Source: JBBQNR01 sp038330145
GTDB taxonomy: Bacteria; Actinomycetota; Thermoleophilia; Solirubrobacterales; JBBDJG01
Length of the DNA: 64,000 bases
Reading direction: 5' to 3'
Assembly: GCA_038330145.1 (NCBI GenBank)
Contig: JBBQNR010000006.1
Span: 1-64,000, forward strand
Below the pieces are notes generated by a model. The model was given only the letters and a program-made list of their open reading frames with translations. It did no database searches and was not told where the DNA came from. A program made the translations under genes and the position numbers. The number at the start of each line of letters is the position of its first letter. Positions within the stretch are counted from its first letter, which is position 1. This document shows positions 44,994-54,211 of the stretch, one piece after another.

Positions 44994-46633
44994 GCGCTCC
45001 ATCGACGGTCGAGCGCCGCCGCGCGATGAGTCTGCCTCCCGGCCCCGGCGCCCTGCCCGTGCCGTCGCTCGCGCTGGTGGTGCTCGATGGCTGGGGCCTG
45101 GCGCCGGACGGTCCCGGCAACGCGATCTCGCTCGCCGACACGCCCATGTTCGACGAGCTGTGGTCGAGCTACCCGCACACGCAGCTGAGTGCCTCGGGCC
45201 GCAGCGTCGGCCTGCCGGACGGACTGATGGGCAACTCGGAGGTCGGACACCTGAATCTCGGTGCCGGATCGATCATCAAGCAGGACCTGGTGCGCATCGA
45301 CGACGCCGTCGAGGATGGAAGCTTGTTCCAGAGCGAGGCGCTGAAGCAGGCCTGTGCCGCGGCTCGGCGTGGTGGGCGGCTGCACCTGCTGGGGCTCGTC
45401 TCGGACGGCGGAGTGCATTCGAGCATGGACCACCTGCGCGCCTGCATCGAGCTTGCTGCTCGCGAGCACGTGCCCGAGCTGGTGCTGCACGCGTTCACCG
45501 ACGGCCGCGACACCTCACCGACGTCCTCGCCCGCCTATCTGGCGCAGGCGCAGCTCTGGCTCGACGTGGCGGCGGAGCAGGGCACGCGCGCTTGGATCGG
45601 CTCGGTGACCGGGCGCTACTGGGCGATGGACCGCGACAGCCGCTGGGATCGAACCAGGCGCGCATACGACCTGCTGCTGCGGGGCGAGGGCCTGCGAGCG
45701 CCGACGGCGCAGGCGGCCGTCGAGCAGGCCTACGAGCGCGGAGAGACCGACGAGTTCATCCAGCCGACCCTCGTCGGGCCGGCGGCGGACGAGCCGCAGG
45801 GATCGGGTCCGGTCGGGGACGCCCACAGCATCATCTGCTTCAACTTCCGCCCGGACCGCATGCGCCAGCTCGTGCGAGCGCTGGCCGAGCCGGACTTCGG
45901 CGAGTTCGAGCGCGCCCCCGGCGTGCGCCTGCACCTGACGACGATGACCCGCTACCGGCAGGGCTGGACCTACCCGGTCGCGTTCGAGCCGGCCCGGCCC
46001 GAGACCACGGTGGCCAGGTTGCTGGCCGCGCGCGGCGACGCTCAGCTGCACGTGGCGGAGACGGAGAAGTATCCGCACGTGACCTACTTCTTCAACGGCG
46101 GGGTGGAGGAGCCGTACCCGCTCGAGGAGCGCTCACTCGTGCCCTCGCCGCGCGACGTCCCCACCTACGACCACAAGCCGGAGATGAGCGCCTCCGAGGC
46201 GGCGGGCGAGTTCGTTGCCCACTGGCGCTCCCACATCGAGCAGGGGCAGCCCTTTCGCTTCGGCATCATCAACTTCGCCAACGCGGACATGGTCGGGCAC
46301 ACCGGCAGCATCCCGGCCGCCACGCGGGGCGTCGAGACGGTGGACCGCTGCCTCGGCGAGGTCGTGTCGGTGGTGCACGAGCACGGCGGCGCATTGATCG
46401 TGACGGCCGACCACGGCAACGCGGACGAGATGCTGGAGCCGGACGGGAGCGCGGACACAGCTCACTCCACCAACCCGGTGCCGCTGATCGTCACCGTGCC
46501 GGGCCTGGAACTGGGGGAGGGGGTTCTGGCCGACGTCATCCCCACCGCTCTGGAGCTGCTCGGCATCGAGAAGGACCCTGCCATGACGGGGCATTCGCTG
46601 CTCAGGAGCGCACCAGCAGGCCGGCGCGGGTGA
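44990..46633 (+). CDS. gpmI: 2,3-bisphosphoglycerate-independent phosphoglycerate mutase
   Basis: Manganese-dependent enzyme of 547 aa that converts 3-phosphoglycerate to 2-phosphoglycerate. Alkaline-phosphatase-superfamily motifs are all present: DGWGLAPDG, the nucleophile Ser in GNSEVGH, DGRDTSPTS, and TADHGNADEM. ATG 44990 overlaps the tpiA stop. An extra 25 residues precede the usual N-terminus. It ends the glycolysis operon and converges on the kinase gene with a 25-bp gap. Confidence 0.97.
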   Translation: MSAPSTVERRRAMSLPPGPGALPVPSLALVVLDGWGLAPDGPGNAISLADTPMFDELWSSYPHTQLSASGRSVGLPDGLMGNSEVGHLNLGAGSIIKQDLVRIDDAVEDGSLFQSEALKQACAAARRGGRLHLLGLVSDGGVHSSMDHLRACIELAAREHVPELVLHAFTDGRDTSPTSSPAYLAQAQLWLDVAAEQGTRAWIGSVTGRYWAMDRDSRWDRTRRAYDLLLRGEGLRAPTAQAAVEQAYERGETDEFIQPTLVGPAADEPQGSGPVGDAHSIICFNFRPDRMRQLVRALAEPDFGEFERAPGVRLHLTTMTRYRQGWTYPVAFEPARPETTVARLLAARGDAQLHVAETEKYPHVTYFFNGGVEEPYPLEERSLVPSPRDVPTYDHKPEMSASEAAGEFVAHWRSHIEQGQPFRFGIINFANADMVGHTGSIPAATRGVETVDRCLGEVVSVVHEHGGALIVTADHGNADEMLEPDGSADTAHSTNPVPLIVTVPGLELGEGVLADVIPTALELLGIEKDPAMTGHSLLRSAPAGRRG

Positions 46634-46658
46634 CCCAGGCGGCCCGGGCCGACCATCT

Positions 46659-47870
46659 CTATTGCTGCTCGCCGGACTCGATCAGGTTGCGGACGCTGTT
46701 GTACTGCTTCTGGCCCGAGTCGATCAGGTCGCGAACCCCGTTGATCTGGTCGTCGATGGTCGTGCGGACCACGCGCTCGAAGTTGCGGCTCGGTGAGTTG
46801 TTCGAGCTGACGATCACCACGGCGGCCACGACGGTGGCGATCAGCATGAACAGGAAGGCCAGCGCCAGGAAGCGCCCGAACACGCCGCGGCGCCTGGCGG
46901 GATAGGGCTGAGCCGATGTCTGGTAGACCGGCGCGGGTGGTGGAGGCTCGGCGACGACGGGGGCGGGCGCGGACCGGGGCGCAACGTCTGCCGCCGCCAT
47001 CTGCCTGGTTGCGGCGGTCGCGAGGGCGATCGTCACCTCCGCGTCCCGGCCCCGGAGCGCCTCCTCGATCGCTTCACGCAGCTCGGGCGGAGTCGCGTAG
47101 CGGTACTCGGGGTCCGACGCCAGGCAGCGCGCAACGGCGCGCTCGAGCTCGGGGCCGACCTCGGGGTTGTAGATCGAGACCGGCGGTGGCTCGCCCTCCT
47201 GCTGCTTCAGCGCCAGCTCGGTCAGCGAGCCGGTTTCGTAAGGAACGCGGCCGGCGAGCATCTGGTACAGCACGACCCCGAGCGAGTACACGTCCGAGCT
47301 CGGCGTCGCCTCCTCGCCGCGCGTGCGCTCGGGCGAGAGGTAGGCGGCGGTGCCGAGCACCGAGCCGATCTGCGTGATCTTCGAGTCCTCGGCCGCTTTC
47401 GCGATGCCGAAGTCGGCCAGCTTGACGACGCCGTCCGTGTTGATGATCAGGTTGCCCGGCTTGACGTCACGATGGATGACGCCGCGCCGGTGCGCGTAGT
47501 CCAGTCCCAGACAGGCTTGGGAGACGATGTCGACGGCCTCCTCGACTCCGAGCTGCTTGCGCTCGCGCAAGATGTCGGCGACGCTGCGGCCCTCGACGTA
47601 TTCCATGACTATGTAGTGGCGGCGGGTGCCCGCGTCCTGGCCGGAGTCGTAGACCTGCACGATGTTGGGATGGACCAGCTTGGCGGCGGCCAGAGCCTCG
47701 CGGCGGAAGCGGGCCACGAAGTCATCGTCCTCTGCCAGGTGCTCGGCCAGAAGCTTGACGGCGACCTCCCGCTCGAGCACCTTGTCGAACGCCACGAACA
47801 CGGTCGACATGCCTCCGGCGCCCAGCCGGCGATCGAGTCGGTAGCGGTCCGCGATTTCAGAGCCGAGCAT
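46659..47870 (-). CDS. Membrane Ser/Thr protein kinase (PknB-like)
   Basis: Hanks-type kinase, 403 aa from ATG 47870 (MLGSEIADRYRL, the usual start of these kinases). Kinase domain at residues 8-270: GAGGMSTVFVA, Lys in VAVKLL, HRDVKPGN, DFGIAKA and the activation loop with GTAAYLSPE. A Pro/Ala-rich linker, one membrane helix (about 335-358) and a short external tail of about 45 residues follow. The tail has no PASTA repeats, so it does not resemble the muropeptide-sensing kinases. A lipoprotein gene lies just upstream on the same strand. Confidence 0.92.
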   Translation of the reverse strand: MLGSEIADRYRLDRRLGAGGMSTVFVAFDKVLEREVAVKLLAEHLAEDDDFVARFRREALAAAKLVHPNIVQVYDSGQDAGTRRHYIVMEYVEGRSVADILRERKQLGVEEAVDIVSQACLGLDYAHRRGVIHRDVKPGNLIINTDGVVKLADFGIAKAAEDSKITQIGSVLGTAAYLSPERTRGEEATPSSDVYSLGVVLYQMLAGRVPYETGSLTELALKQQEGEPPPVSIYNPEVGPELERAVARCLASDPEYRYATPPELREAIEEALRGRDAEVTIALATAATRQMAAADVAPRSAPAPVVAEPPPPAPVYQTSAQPYPARRRGVFGRFLALAFLFMLIATVVAAVVIVSSNNSPSRNFERVVRTTIDDQINGVRDLIDSGQKQYNSVRNLIESGEQQ

Positions 47871-47901
47871 GTTCACGTCGAGGCACTCTGGATTTCCGCG
47901 A

Positions 47902-48462
47902 TCACGGCTGGATCCCTCCGGACCCGCCACTGTCGCCGGTGGCGCCCGTGTCCGGGCTCGGCTGCTCGTCGGCCGGTGGCTCGACCGGCGGGATCTGGTC
48001 AGGCTTGCCCTTGCCCTTCTTGGGCTTCTTCTGCTCCTGCTTCCGCTTCTGCTTGTTGTCCTTGCCGTTGTCGCTCTGCCCGTCGGTGGTCGCTCCGGTG
48101 GTCGTGCCGGCCGGCGTCGTGGGCCCGGTCGCGCCGGTGGCGCCGCAGTCTTGCTTGATCAGCGTCTGCAGCCTCTGAGCCGAGCTCCTGAGGGCTCGCC
48201 TCAGGTCGGAGTTCACTCCCTTCGGCAGGTCCGCCGCCTCCTGCTCGAGCGTCTGCGCCTTGGCCGCGGCGTCGTTGCAGTCGCCGGATGCCACCGACTG
48301 CTCCACCTGTGCCAGGGTCGAGCGCAGCTCGGATGCCCTGGTGGCGGATAGACGCCTTCCCTGGTCGTCGTTACCGCAGGCGCCGAGCATGGCCGCCGCC
48401 GCGACGAGCAGGACGGCCGGCGCCCGCGACGTCCACCTTCCCGCACGAAGCATGCGGCTCAA
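47902..48462 (-). CDS. Lipoprotein with helical domain and Lys/Pro-rich tail
   Basis: Protein of about 186 aa with a lipobox AMLGAC near residue 29, a helical segment of about 90 residues with one Cys pair (DCNDAAAKA and KQDCGATG), then a low-complexity Thr/Gly, Lys/Gln and Pro/Glu-rich tail. No family recognised. It precedes the kinase gene by 31 bp and is probably transcribed with it; as an exported lipoprotein it could present a signal to the kinase tail, but that is speculative. TTG 48462 or ATG 48453 may be the start. Confidence 0.75.
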   Translation of the reverse strand: MSRMLRAGRWTSRAPAVLLVAAAAMLGACGNDDQGRRLSATRASELRSTLAQVEQSVASGDCNDAAAKAQTLEQEAADLPKGVNSDLRRALRSSAQRLQTLIKQDCGATGATGPTTPAGTTTGATTDGQSDNGKDNKQKRKQEQKKPKKGKGKPDQIPPVEPPADEQPSPDTGATGDSGGSGGIQP

Positions 48463-48494
48463 GATAACCCCTCGGCCACCCAGCGCCCCCGGAT

Positions 48495-49223
48495 CTAGTG
48501 CCCCGAATAGAGCCGCTGTGCGAGGTCGGGCGGCAGCCCAGCGGCCAGGATTGCCTCGGCCGCCTCGTCGATCGCGTATTCAACACGCTGGTACGAGGCC
48601 GTCCAGTCGCCCGTGTCGAGCACGAGATAGGAGGCGCGCGGATCGCCGTCGCGGGGCTGACCGACGCTGCCCGGATTGACGAGCCACTCGCCCTGCGCCA
48701 TCTCGAGCACAGTGCCGGCCGCCGCGAAGGCTCCCTCCGTCTCACCGCTGTCGCGCGAAAAGTGGCAGGCGATGTGCGAATGGCCGATCAGGCAGACGCG
48801 CTGAGCCTGCAGCTCGAGACAGTCACGGGCCTGCTGGATCGAGAGCACGTACTCCCAGACCGGGTCGCGCGGGCTGGCGTGGTAGAGGCCGACCTCGTCG
48901 CTTTCGCCGACCGGTTTGAGGGAGCGCAGGAACTCGCGTGTCTGGGGCTTGATCACCTCCATCGTCCAGCGGGCGGCGGCCGCAGCGCTGCGTGTGAAGT
49001 ACTCGATGTCGAGCTCGCCCGAGACGACGAGGTCGTGGTTTCCTCCCAGGCAGAGGTCTGCGCGGTCCGCCACCAGGTCGGTGCACCGATCCGGCATCGC
49101 GCCGTAACCGACCACGTCGCCCAGGCACCAGATCGTTTCGGGCCGGCGCTGCTCGAGGTCGTCGAGCACGGCCCTCAGGGCGGGCAGGTTGCTGTGGATG
49201 TCCGAGATGACCGCGACGCGCAT
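48495..49223 (-). CDS. Calcineurin-like metallophosphoesterase
   Basis: Two-metal phosphoesterase of 242 aa with the full motif series: SDIHSN, GDVVGYG, GGNHD and GHSH. This set matches the YfcE/MJ0936-like group that includes phosphodiesterases and Ap4A-type hydrolases. Cytosolic; substrate not predictable. Monocistronic; 32 bp upstream of the lipoprotein gene on the same strand. Confidence 0.9.
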   Translation of the reverse strand: MRVAVISDIHSNLPALRAVLDDLEQRRPETIWCLGDVVGYGAMPDRCTDLVADRADLCLGGNHDLVVSGELDIEYFTRSAAAAARWTMEVIKPQTREFLRSLKPVGESDEVGLYHASPRDPVWEYVLSIQQARDCLELQAQRVCLIGHSHIACHFSRDSGETEGAFAAAGTVLEMAQGEWLVNPGSVGQPRDGDPRASYLVLDTGDWTASYQRVEYAIDEAAEAILAAGLPPDLAQRLYSGH

Positions 49224-49269
49224 GTCCGGTGGAGAACCTACGCCGGGCAGCCCTCCCGGTCGGGAAACC

Positions 49270-50022
49270 CTAGCGGCAACGCGGCCCGCCGCGGAGCGTG
49301 AAGCGCTCGTAGACGGTGTTCGTGATGCCGTTCTGGTAGCTGAAGCTGCCGTCGAGCAGGAAGAAGGTGCCGTTGCACAGCACCGGTCCCTCGATGTAGT
49401 GGATGGTGCGCCCCCTGCGCCTGACCTTCTTGTCGAACGTCGTCGCGTCGAAGGTCGAGACGGCCGCGTTCGGTTGGCCGGGCAGCGTGGGGATCACGGG
49501 GATGTCGACGTCGAGCACGTATCCGTAGTTCTTGCCGCCGCGCTTGAGCTCGCCCACGATCGTGAGTGGGGAGGAGAGGTCGGGGAAGGCGTAGATGATG
49601 ATCGTGGGGTTGCCGTTGCGAGGCAGGCCGTTCAGGAGCGTGATCTTGGCGTTGACCGGGTCGTTGACGATCGGTCGGGCGTCGGCCTGAGCCTTGCCGG
49701 ATCCGATCTGCGACGCCTTCGCGCATCCCCTCAGGCCCTTGGTCTCGAGGTTCTTGGGATTGCAGCGCTTGAAGTACTTGGCGTTGACGATCGCGCCCTT
49801 GGGAAAGCGCAGGGTCGTGTTCGTGAGCGCAGGCCGCAGGCCACCGGCGGTGTCGCCGATGGTCAGCCGGGTCCTGAGGGTGATACCCCCGAAGTCCTTG
49901 CTCTTGGCGCCGCGGACGTACTTGGCCGTGAAGTCGACGGTCTGCACCGGTACCGCGTGAGCCACGGACGCTCCCGCCAGTGACGCCAGGGCAAAGATGG
50001 TGACTGCCATGGTCTTCCGCAT
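49270..50022 (-). CDS. Secreted protein of unknown function, paralogue of 31061-31810
   Basis: Protein of 250 aa after a GAGGAGGAG ribosome site, with a signal peptide (residues 1-23, VTIFALASLAGASVAHA). The mature part is beta-rich with paired cysteines (RCNPKNLETKGLRGC and the final RGGPRC). It shares FPKG, CNPKNLE, DLSSPLTIVGEL and PTLPGQP with the protein at 31061. The two copies lie 18 kb apart in different settings, so the family seems to be mobile within the genome rather than tied to one operon. No function recognised. Confidence 0.8.
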   Translation of the reverse strand: MRKTMAVTIFALASLAGASVAHAVPVQTVDFTAKYVRGAKSKDFGGITLRTRLTIGDTAGGLRPALTNTTLRFPKGAIVNAKYFKRCNPKNLETKGLRGCAKASQIGSGKAQADARPIVNDPVNAKITLLNGLPRNGNPTIIIYAFPDLSSPLTIVGELKRGGKNYGYVLDVDIPVIPTLPGQPNAAVSTFDATTFDKKVRRRGRTIHYIEGPVLCNGTFFLLDGSFSYQNGITNTVYERFTLRGGPRCR

Positions 50023-50148
50023 TGCTCTCCTCCTCGATAGGCGCCGAATGGCGCAACCCGCCCCGCTTGCTGCAGACGTTATCGACCGCCGATCGGTGAT
50101 GCGGCGGTCGCAAGTGGCCTGCAAGACCGCTGACGGCGAGCGGCTACA

Positions 50149-51453
50149 GTGGCAACGGTGAGGCTGCGGCGACTGTCCGGTTCGCTTCGGCACGGGAGGC
50201 TGAGCCTGCCGGCCGCCGTGATAGGGGCGGCGCTGGTGGCCGAAGCGGCGGTCTGGCTGCTGCGACCGCACGGCGTGATCGATCCCGTCGAGGTGCGCGA
50301 GACTGCGTACTTCACGCGCTCGCAACTGGAGCGCGCGGTCGATTTCAGGACCGGGCAGCGCTGGCTCGGCCTCGGAACGCTTGCCGTGCAGGCGGGAGTG
50401 CTTGCCTTCCTGGTCGCCCGGCCGCCGAGGCGCACACTCGCGCTCCTGGAACGCGCCGGCCGCGGTCGCCGGCTGGCCGCCGGAGCGCTCGCCGGGGCGG
50501 GTCTCGTGACGGTGTTGCGGCTCGCGCCGCTACCGCTCGAGGCGATCGCGCGCGAGCGCGCCGTAGACGTCGGCCTGGTGACCCAGAGCTGGAGCGGCTG
50601 GGCGTGGGACCTGGTCAAGTCGGTCGGCATCGGAGCCGCGCTTGCGGCGGCCGGCGCCGCGCTGTTCCTGGGGTTGATGCGGCGCTTCCCGCGACGCTGG
50701 TGGCTGGCCGGCGCGGCCGCGGTGGTAGTGATCGAGATCCTGTTCGTGTGGCTTGCGCCGGTCGTGCTGGCGCCACTCTTCAACCGCTACGAGAAGCTGC
50801 CGCAGGGTGCCACCCGCACGGACGTCACCGAGCTGGCGCGGCGAGCGGGCGTGGACGCGGGGGAGGTCTACGTCGTCGACGCCTCCCGTCGCACCACCAG
50901 CGCCAACGCTTTCGTGACCGGGCTTGGACACACGAAGCGGGTGGTGCTCTACGACACGCTGATCGACCGCTTCAAGCCGGGCGAGGTGCGCGTGGTGGTC
51001 GCGCACGAGTTGGGCCACGTCAGGCAGCACGACGTGCGCCGCGGCATGATCTGGGTCGCGATCGTCGCTGCGCCGGCGATGCTCGTGGTGATGCTGCTGA
51101 CCGGGTGCTGGTCCAGGCGCGCCGGCGCGTCACCGGGGACGGCGGCAACCCTGCCCGCGTTCGCCCTCGCTCTGGCGCTCGTCTCCTTCGGAGCCAGTGT
51201 GGTCTCGAACCAGCTCTCACGACGGATCGAGGCCAGGGCCGACACGTTCGCGCTCGATCTGACGCGCGATGCTCCCGGCTTCATCGACCTCGAGCGAGGC
51301 CTGGCGGTGGCGAATGTGGCTGACCCCGACCCGCCGAAGATCTTCGTCTGGCTGTTCGGGACCCATCCGCCGACGATCGAGCGCATCGGCGCCGGCGTCT
51401 CGTTCGAGCGCAGCCAAAAAGGAGCGCCCGAATCCGGCGAGCAGACCCGCTAG
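50149..51453 (+). CDS. M48-family (Ste24-like) membrane metalloprotease
   Basis: Zinc protease of 434 aa. Membrane helices occupy most of residues 15-240, followed by the M48 active site VVAHELGHVRQHD (HExxH), later glutamate in RIEARADTFALDL as third ligand, and two more helices. The arrangement matches CAAX prenyl protease 1 (Ste24). Bacterial members trim or degrade membrane proteins. GTG 50149 start; the stop overlaps the stop of the opposite gene within a single CTAG. Confidence 0.9.
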   Translation: MATVRLRRLSGSLRHGRLSLPAAVIGAALVAEAAVWLLRPHGVIDPVEVRETAYFTRSQLERAVDFRTGQRWLGLGTLAVQAGVLAFLVARPPRRTLALLERAGRGRRLAAGALAGAGLVTVLRLAPLPLEAIARERAVDVGLVTQSWSGWAWDLVKSVGIGAALAAAGAALFLGLMRRFPRRWWLAGAAAVVVIEILFVWLAPVVLAPLFNRYEKLPQGATRTDVTELARRAGVDAGEVYVVDASRRTTSANAFVTGLGHTKRVVLYDTLIDRFKPGEVRVVVAHELGHVRQHDVRRGMIWVAIVAAPAMLVVMLLTGCWSRRAGASPGTAATLPAFALALALVSFGASVVSNQLSRRIEARADTFALDLTRDAPGFIDLERGLAVANVADPDPPKIFVWLFGTHPPTIERIGAGVSFERSQKGAPESGEQTR

Positions 51454-53684
51454 TCGTCGCCCTGATCTGGACGGCCGGGCGAGGGACCGTTCTCCTCGAC
51501 ACGGTCGCGAGTGCGGCTGATGCCCGGGCCGCGCAACGGGAACCCGCCCTCGCTGACCCCGAGGTCTCCGATACGGCCGCCGTCAGCGGGTGACCGGTAC
51601 ACGACGTGGCCACCCTTCCCCTCCTGCTTGGCCTTGTACATGGCACGGTCGGCATTGCGCAACAGGTCGCTTGGATTGGTCTCACCGGGCTCGTTGAGAG
51701 CGATCCCGATGCTGATCGTGAGATTTGTCTCGTTGCCCTCAACGACGAACGGCGTGCGCAGCGAGCTCTCGATTCGCTCGGCGACACGAGTGGCCTCGTG
51801 CTCACCGGCGATGTCCTCGAGCAGGGTCGTGAACTCGTCGCCTCCCAGCCGGGCGACCGTGTCAGCCGGCCGAAGCGACGCACGAAGGCGCTGCGCCACC
51901 GCGATCAGCACCTGATCCCCGGCGTCGTGGCCGTAGTTGTCTTTGATCTCCTTGAAGCCGTCGAGGTCGCGCAGCATGACGGCGACCGACTGATGGCCGC
52001 GGCGGGTGCGCGCGAGCGCGTGCTCGAGCCGGTCCCTGAACAGTGAGCGGTTCGGCAACTCCGTCAGGGAGTCGTGGAAGGCCTGCTGCGACAGCTCGTC
52101 GATGCGGCGCGCGCTGGTGGTCCGCAGGGCGGCGTTCTCGATGATGAGCGAGCCCTCCAGCGACAACTGCTCCACGAGCTGACGCTCGTCCTCGGTCCAG
52201 TGGCGTGGGCCACGAGTGTCGCTGCAGACCACGATGCCGAGCGCTCTGTCCGCGGACAGCAATGGGAATGCGACATACGCGCGCAGCCGCAGCAGCGCGA
52301 CCAGCTCAGCCGGTATCAGCTGGCTCTGCGCCGCATCCTCGACGAAGACCGGTTCACGCTGGCGCGTCAGGCGCCGCCAGAGCCGGAACTCCTGCCCCGA
52401 CGAACCGACCAGACGCTCGCTTGCGATCGCCTGGAAGTCGTCCGGGGCGTCGACTGCCACGTAGGCGATGCGGTCGTCGTCACCGGCGAGGAAGACGCTG
52501 GCGTGCTCGGTGTCGAGGGCGTCGCGGCTCACCTTCGCAAGCGCTTCGGCAGCCTCCTCGATCGACGTTGCACGCGATCCCTCCTCGAGCAGGCGCCGGA
52601 TCGTGGTGGCGGCCTGAAGATTGGTCGTTCGCTCCTCCATCGCGCGGGCGAGCTCCACGATGCCGCCGAGGCGTGCCGCGGCGTCGGCCAGCAGATGACC
52701 GTCGGACTCCGCGAACGCACCCGCGGCGGGAGAGTCGAGCGCGATGACCCCGACGACGTCGGTTCGGCGGCCGATCGGCGCCGCAAGCGCGGAGCCGACG
52801 GCGAAGGTCTCGGCCCACCAGCCGTCGATCAGAGGCGAGTCGGAACGTTCGGCGATCACGGCGTCCCCGGCCTCGAGGGCCGCGTCGACCAGCGGCAGCG
52901 GCGTGGCAGCGCCGCGGAAGAGGTCGCGGTCGTCCGGGTCGCAGGAGCCCTCGGCCGGCCTCGCCATCCTCGGCACGGCACGGCCGTCCTCGAGCAGGAA
53001 GACGGCTGCGTGGCGGGAACCGAGTTGACGGGCGAGCCGCTCGCACACAGTCGCCAGTACGCCGTCGAGCGAGTGCTGCTCCGAAGCCGCCTCGATCAGA
53101 TCGAGGATCCACTCCGTCTCCGGATGCTGCGGCTCGGAGCTGCGACGGGCCTGGACGCGCGCAACGCTGGCCGCGACCAGGGGCACGATCGACTCCAGGT
53201 CGGGATTGGCCGCCGCACCGGCCGGCTCGATCGCGAGCATGCCAACGGGCTCGCTCGTCCACAACGGCTCCAGGTGGATGGATGTGACGCCAAAGTCGGC
53301 GGCCATCCCGGGCGGCAGGCGCACGTCACGCTGCCCGTCCTCGATATCAACCGGTTGCTGGTCGAGCAGGACGCTGCGGGCGGCTGGAAAGTCGTCGAGC
53401 GGTATGCGTGACCAGCGCCGCGAAAGCTCTCTCAGGCGGTCGTCGTCGGGCCGGTCCGACGTCAGCGGCGAGATCGTGCGTGAGGATGGGTCGTACACCA
53501 GCACGGACACACGGCGCGCGCTGAGGATGTCCCGAACCGCGCTGCAAAGCTGAGCGACCCGAAAGACGAGCCTTCTCGTCGAGTCGGGGCGCCGTCTAGT
53601 GGGTGCATCACTCACCGCTGTTGCGCTCCCTGCTTGACTGCATTCCGTGCCTTCAGCGCCCTCGGCGCTCGTGGCCAGGGCCAC
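51450..53684 (-). CDS. GAF-GAF-GAF-GGDEF diguanylate cyclase
   Basis: Cytosolic protein of 744 aa. Up to three GAF-like sensory domains occupy residues about 35-180, 195-350 and 365-530 (VGMLAIEPAG, VVGVIALDSP, LGIVVCSDTRG end strands mark them). A GGDEF domain follows (about 545-700) with DSLTELPNRSLF, active loop GGDEF, and RPAD five residues before it as an inhibitory site. It should synthesise cyclic di-GMP in response to ligands or redox state sensed by the GAF domains. The extreme N- and C-termini are low-complexity. No EAL domain. Confidence 0.88.
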   Translation of the reverse strand: MALATSAEGAEGTECSQAGSATAVSDAPTRRRPDSTRRLVFRVAQLCSAVRDILSARRVSVLVYDPSSRTISPLTSDRPDDDRLRELSRRWSRIPLDDFPAARSVLLDQQPVDIEDGQRDVRLPPGMAADFGVTSIHLEPLWTSEPVGMLAIEPAGAAANPDLESIVPLVAASVARVQARRSSEPQHPETEWILDLIEAASEQHSLDGVLATVCERLARQLGSRHAAVFLLEDGRAVPRMARPAEGSCDPDDRDLFRGAATPLPLVDAALEAGDAVIAERSDSPLIDGWWAETFAVGSALAAPIGRRTDVVGVIALDSPAAGAFAESDGHLLADAAARLGGIVELARAMEERTTNLQAATTIRRLLEEGSRATSIEEAAEALAKVSRDALDTEHASVFLAGDDDRIAYVAVDAPDDFQAIASERLVGSSGQEFRLWRRLTRQREPVFVEDAAQSQLIPAELVALLRLRAYVAFPLLSADRALGIVVCSDTRGPRHWTEDERQLVEQLSLEGSLIIENAALRTTSARRIDELSQQAFHDSLTELPNRSLFRDRLEHALARTRRGHQSVAVMLRDLDGFKEIKDNYGHDAGDQVLIAVAQRLRASLRPADTVARLGGDEFTTLLEDIAGEHEATRVAERIESSLRTPFVVEGNETNLTISIGIALNEPGETNPSDLLRNADRAMYKAKQEGKGGHVVYRSPADGGRIGDLGVSEGGFPLRGPGISRTRDRVEENGPSPGRPDQGDD

Positions 53685-53789
53685 TGGTGGCTAGCCGCAG
53701 ACTAGTAGTAAAACAGAGCGCCGCGCAAGCGCGATGCGCGATGGAAAGCCGAAATCAGTGCTCTGCGGGCCGGGATCGGGCGCCGGCGA

Positions 53790-54125
53790 CTACTTGGTCG
53801 AGCTGCGGCTGGGCTCGTCCCCCTGGTCGCCGCCCTCCCTGTACTCGGGCAGGTTCTTGATCCCCTCACGGGTCGACCACTTGGAGTAGTTGTCCTCCAG
53901 GGCGTCGATCAGCTCGCGCATGAATCGAGGCGAGGCGCTCACGCGCGAGACCACCACGCCGGGGATCTCGTCATCTTCGATCTCGTGGTCCAGGCGGGCG
54001 AACGTGATGGTGAACTCGTAGTCCGAGTGGCTGATGTTGGCGAAGTTCGCGTATACGCCGGCCATCACCTCGGGCGACATGTGCATGTTGATGTGTCGCT
54101 CGCGCTCGCCGTCGCCGTCGCTCAT
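53790..54125 (-). CDS. DUF3467 family protein
   Basis: Small soluble protein of 111 aa after a GGAAAGGAAG ribosome site. HINMHMSPEVMAGVYANFANISHSDYEF and FVVSRVSASPRFMRELIDALEDN-like segments match DUF3467, a short alpha/beta family of unknown function sometimes called a phage-tail-like or bacterial-specific small protein group. The C-terminus is acidic and hydrophilic. Divergent from rlmH with 86 bp between the starts. Confidence 0.8.
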   Translation of the reverse strand: MSDGDGERERHINMHMSPEVMAGVYANFANISHSDYEFTITFARLDHEIEDDEIPGVVVSRVSASPRFMRELIDALEDNYSKWSTREGIKNLPEYREGGDQGDEPSRSSTK

Positions 54126-54211
54126 AGAACTTCCTTTCCGAGGGCTGCTTGAAGTAGGCGCCTCCACCGGGCATCCGGCGAATTGCCCTAGTATCGCACC
54201 GTGGTGACGGG

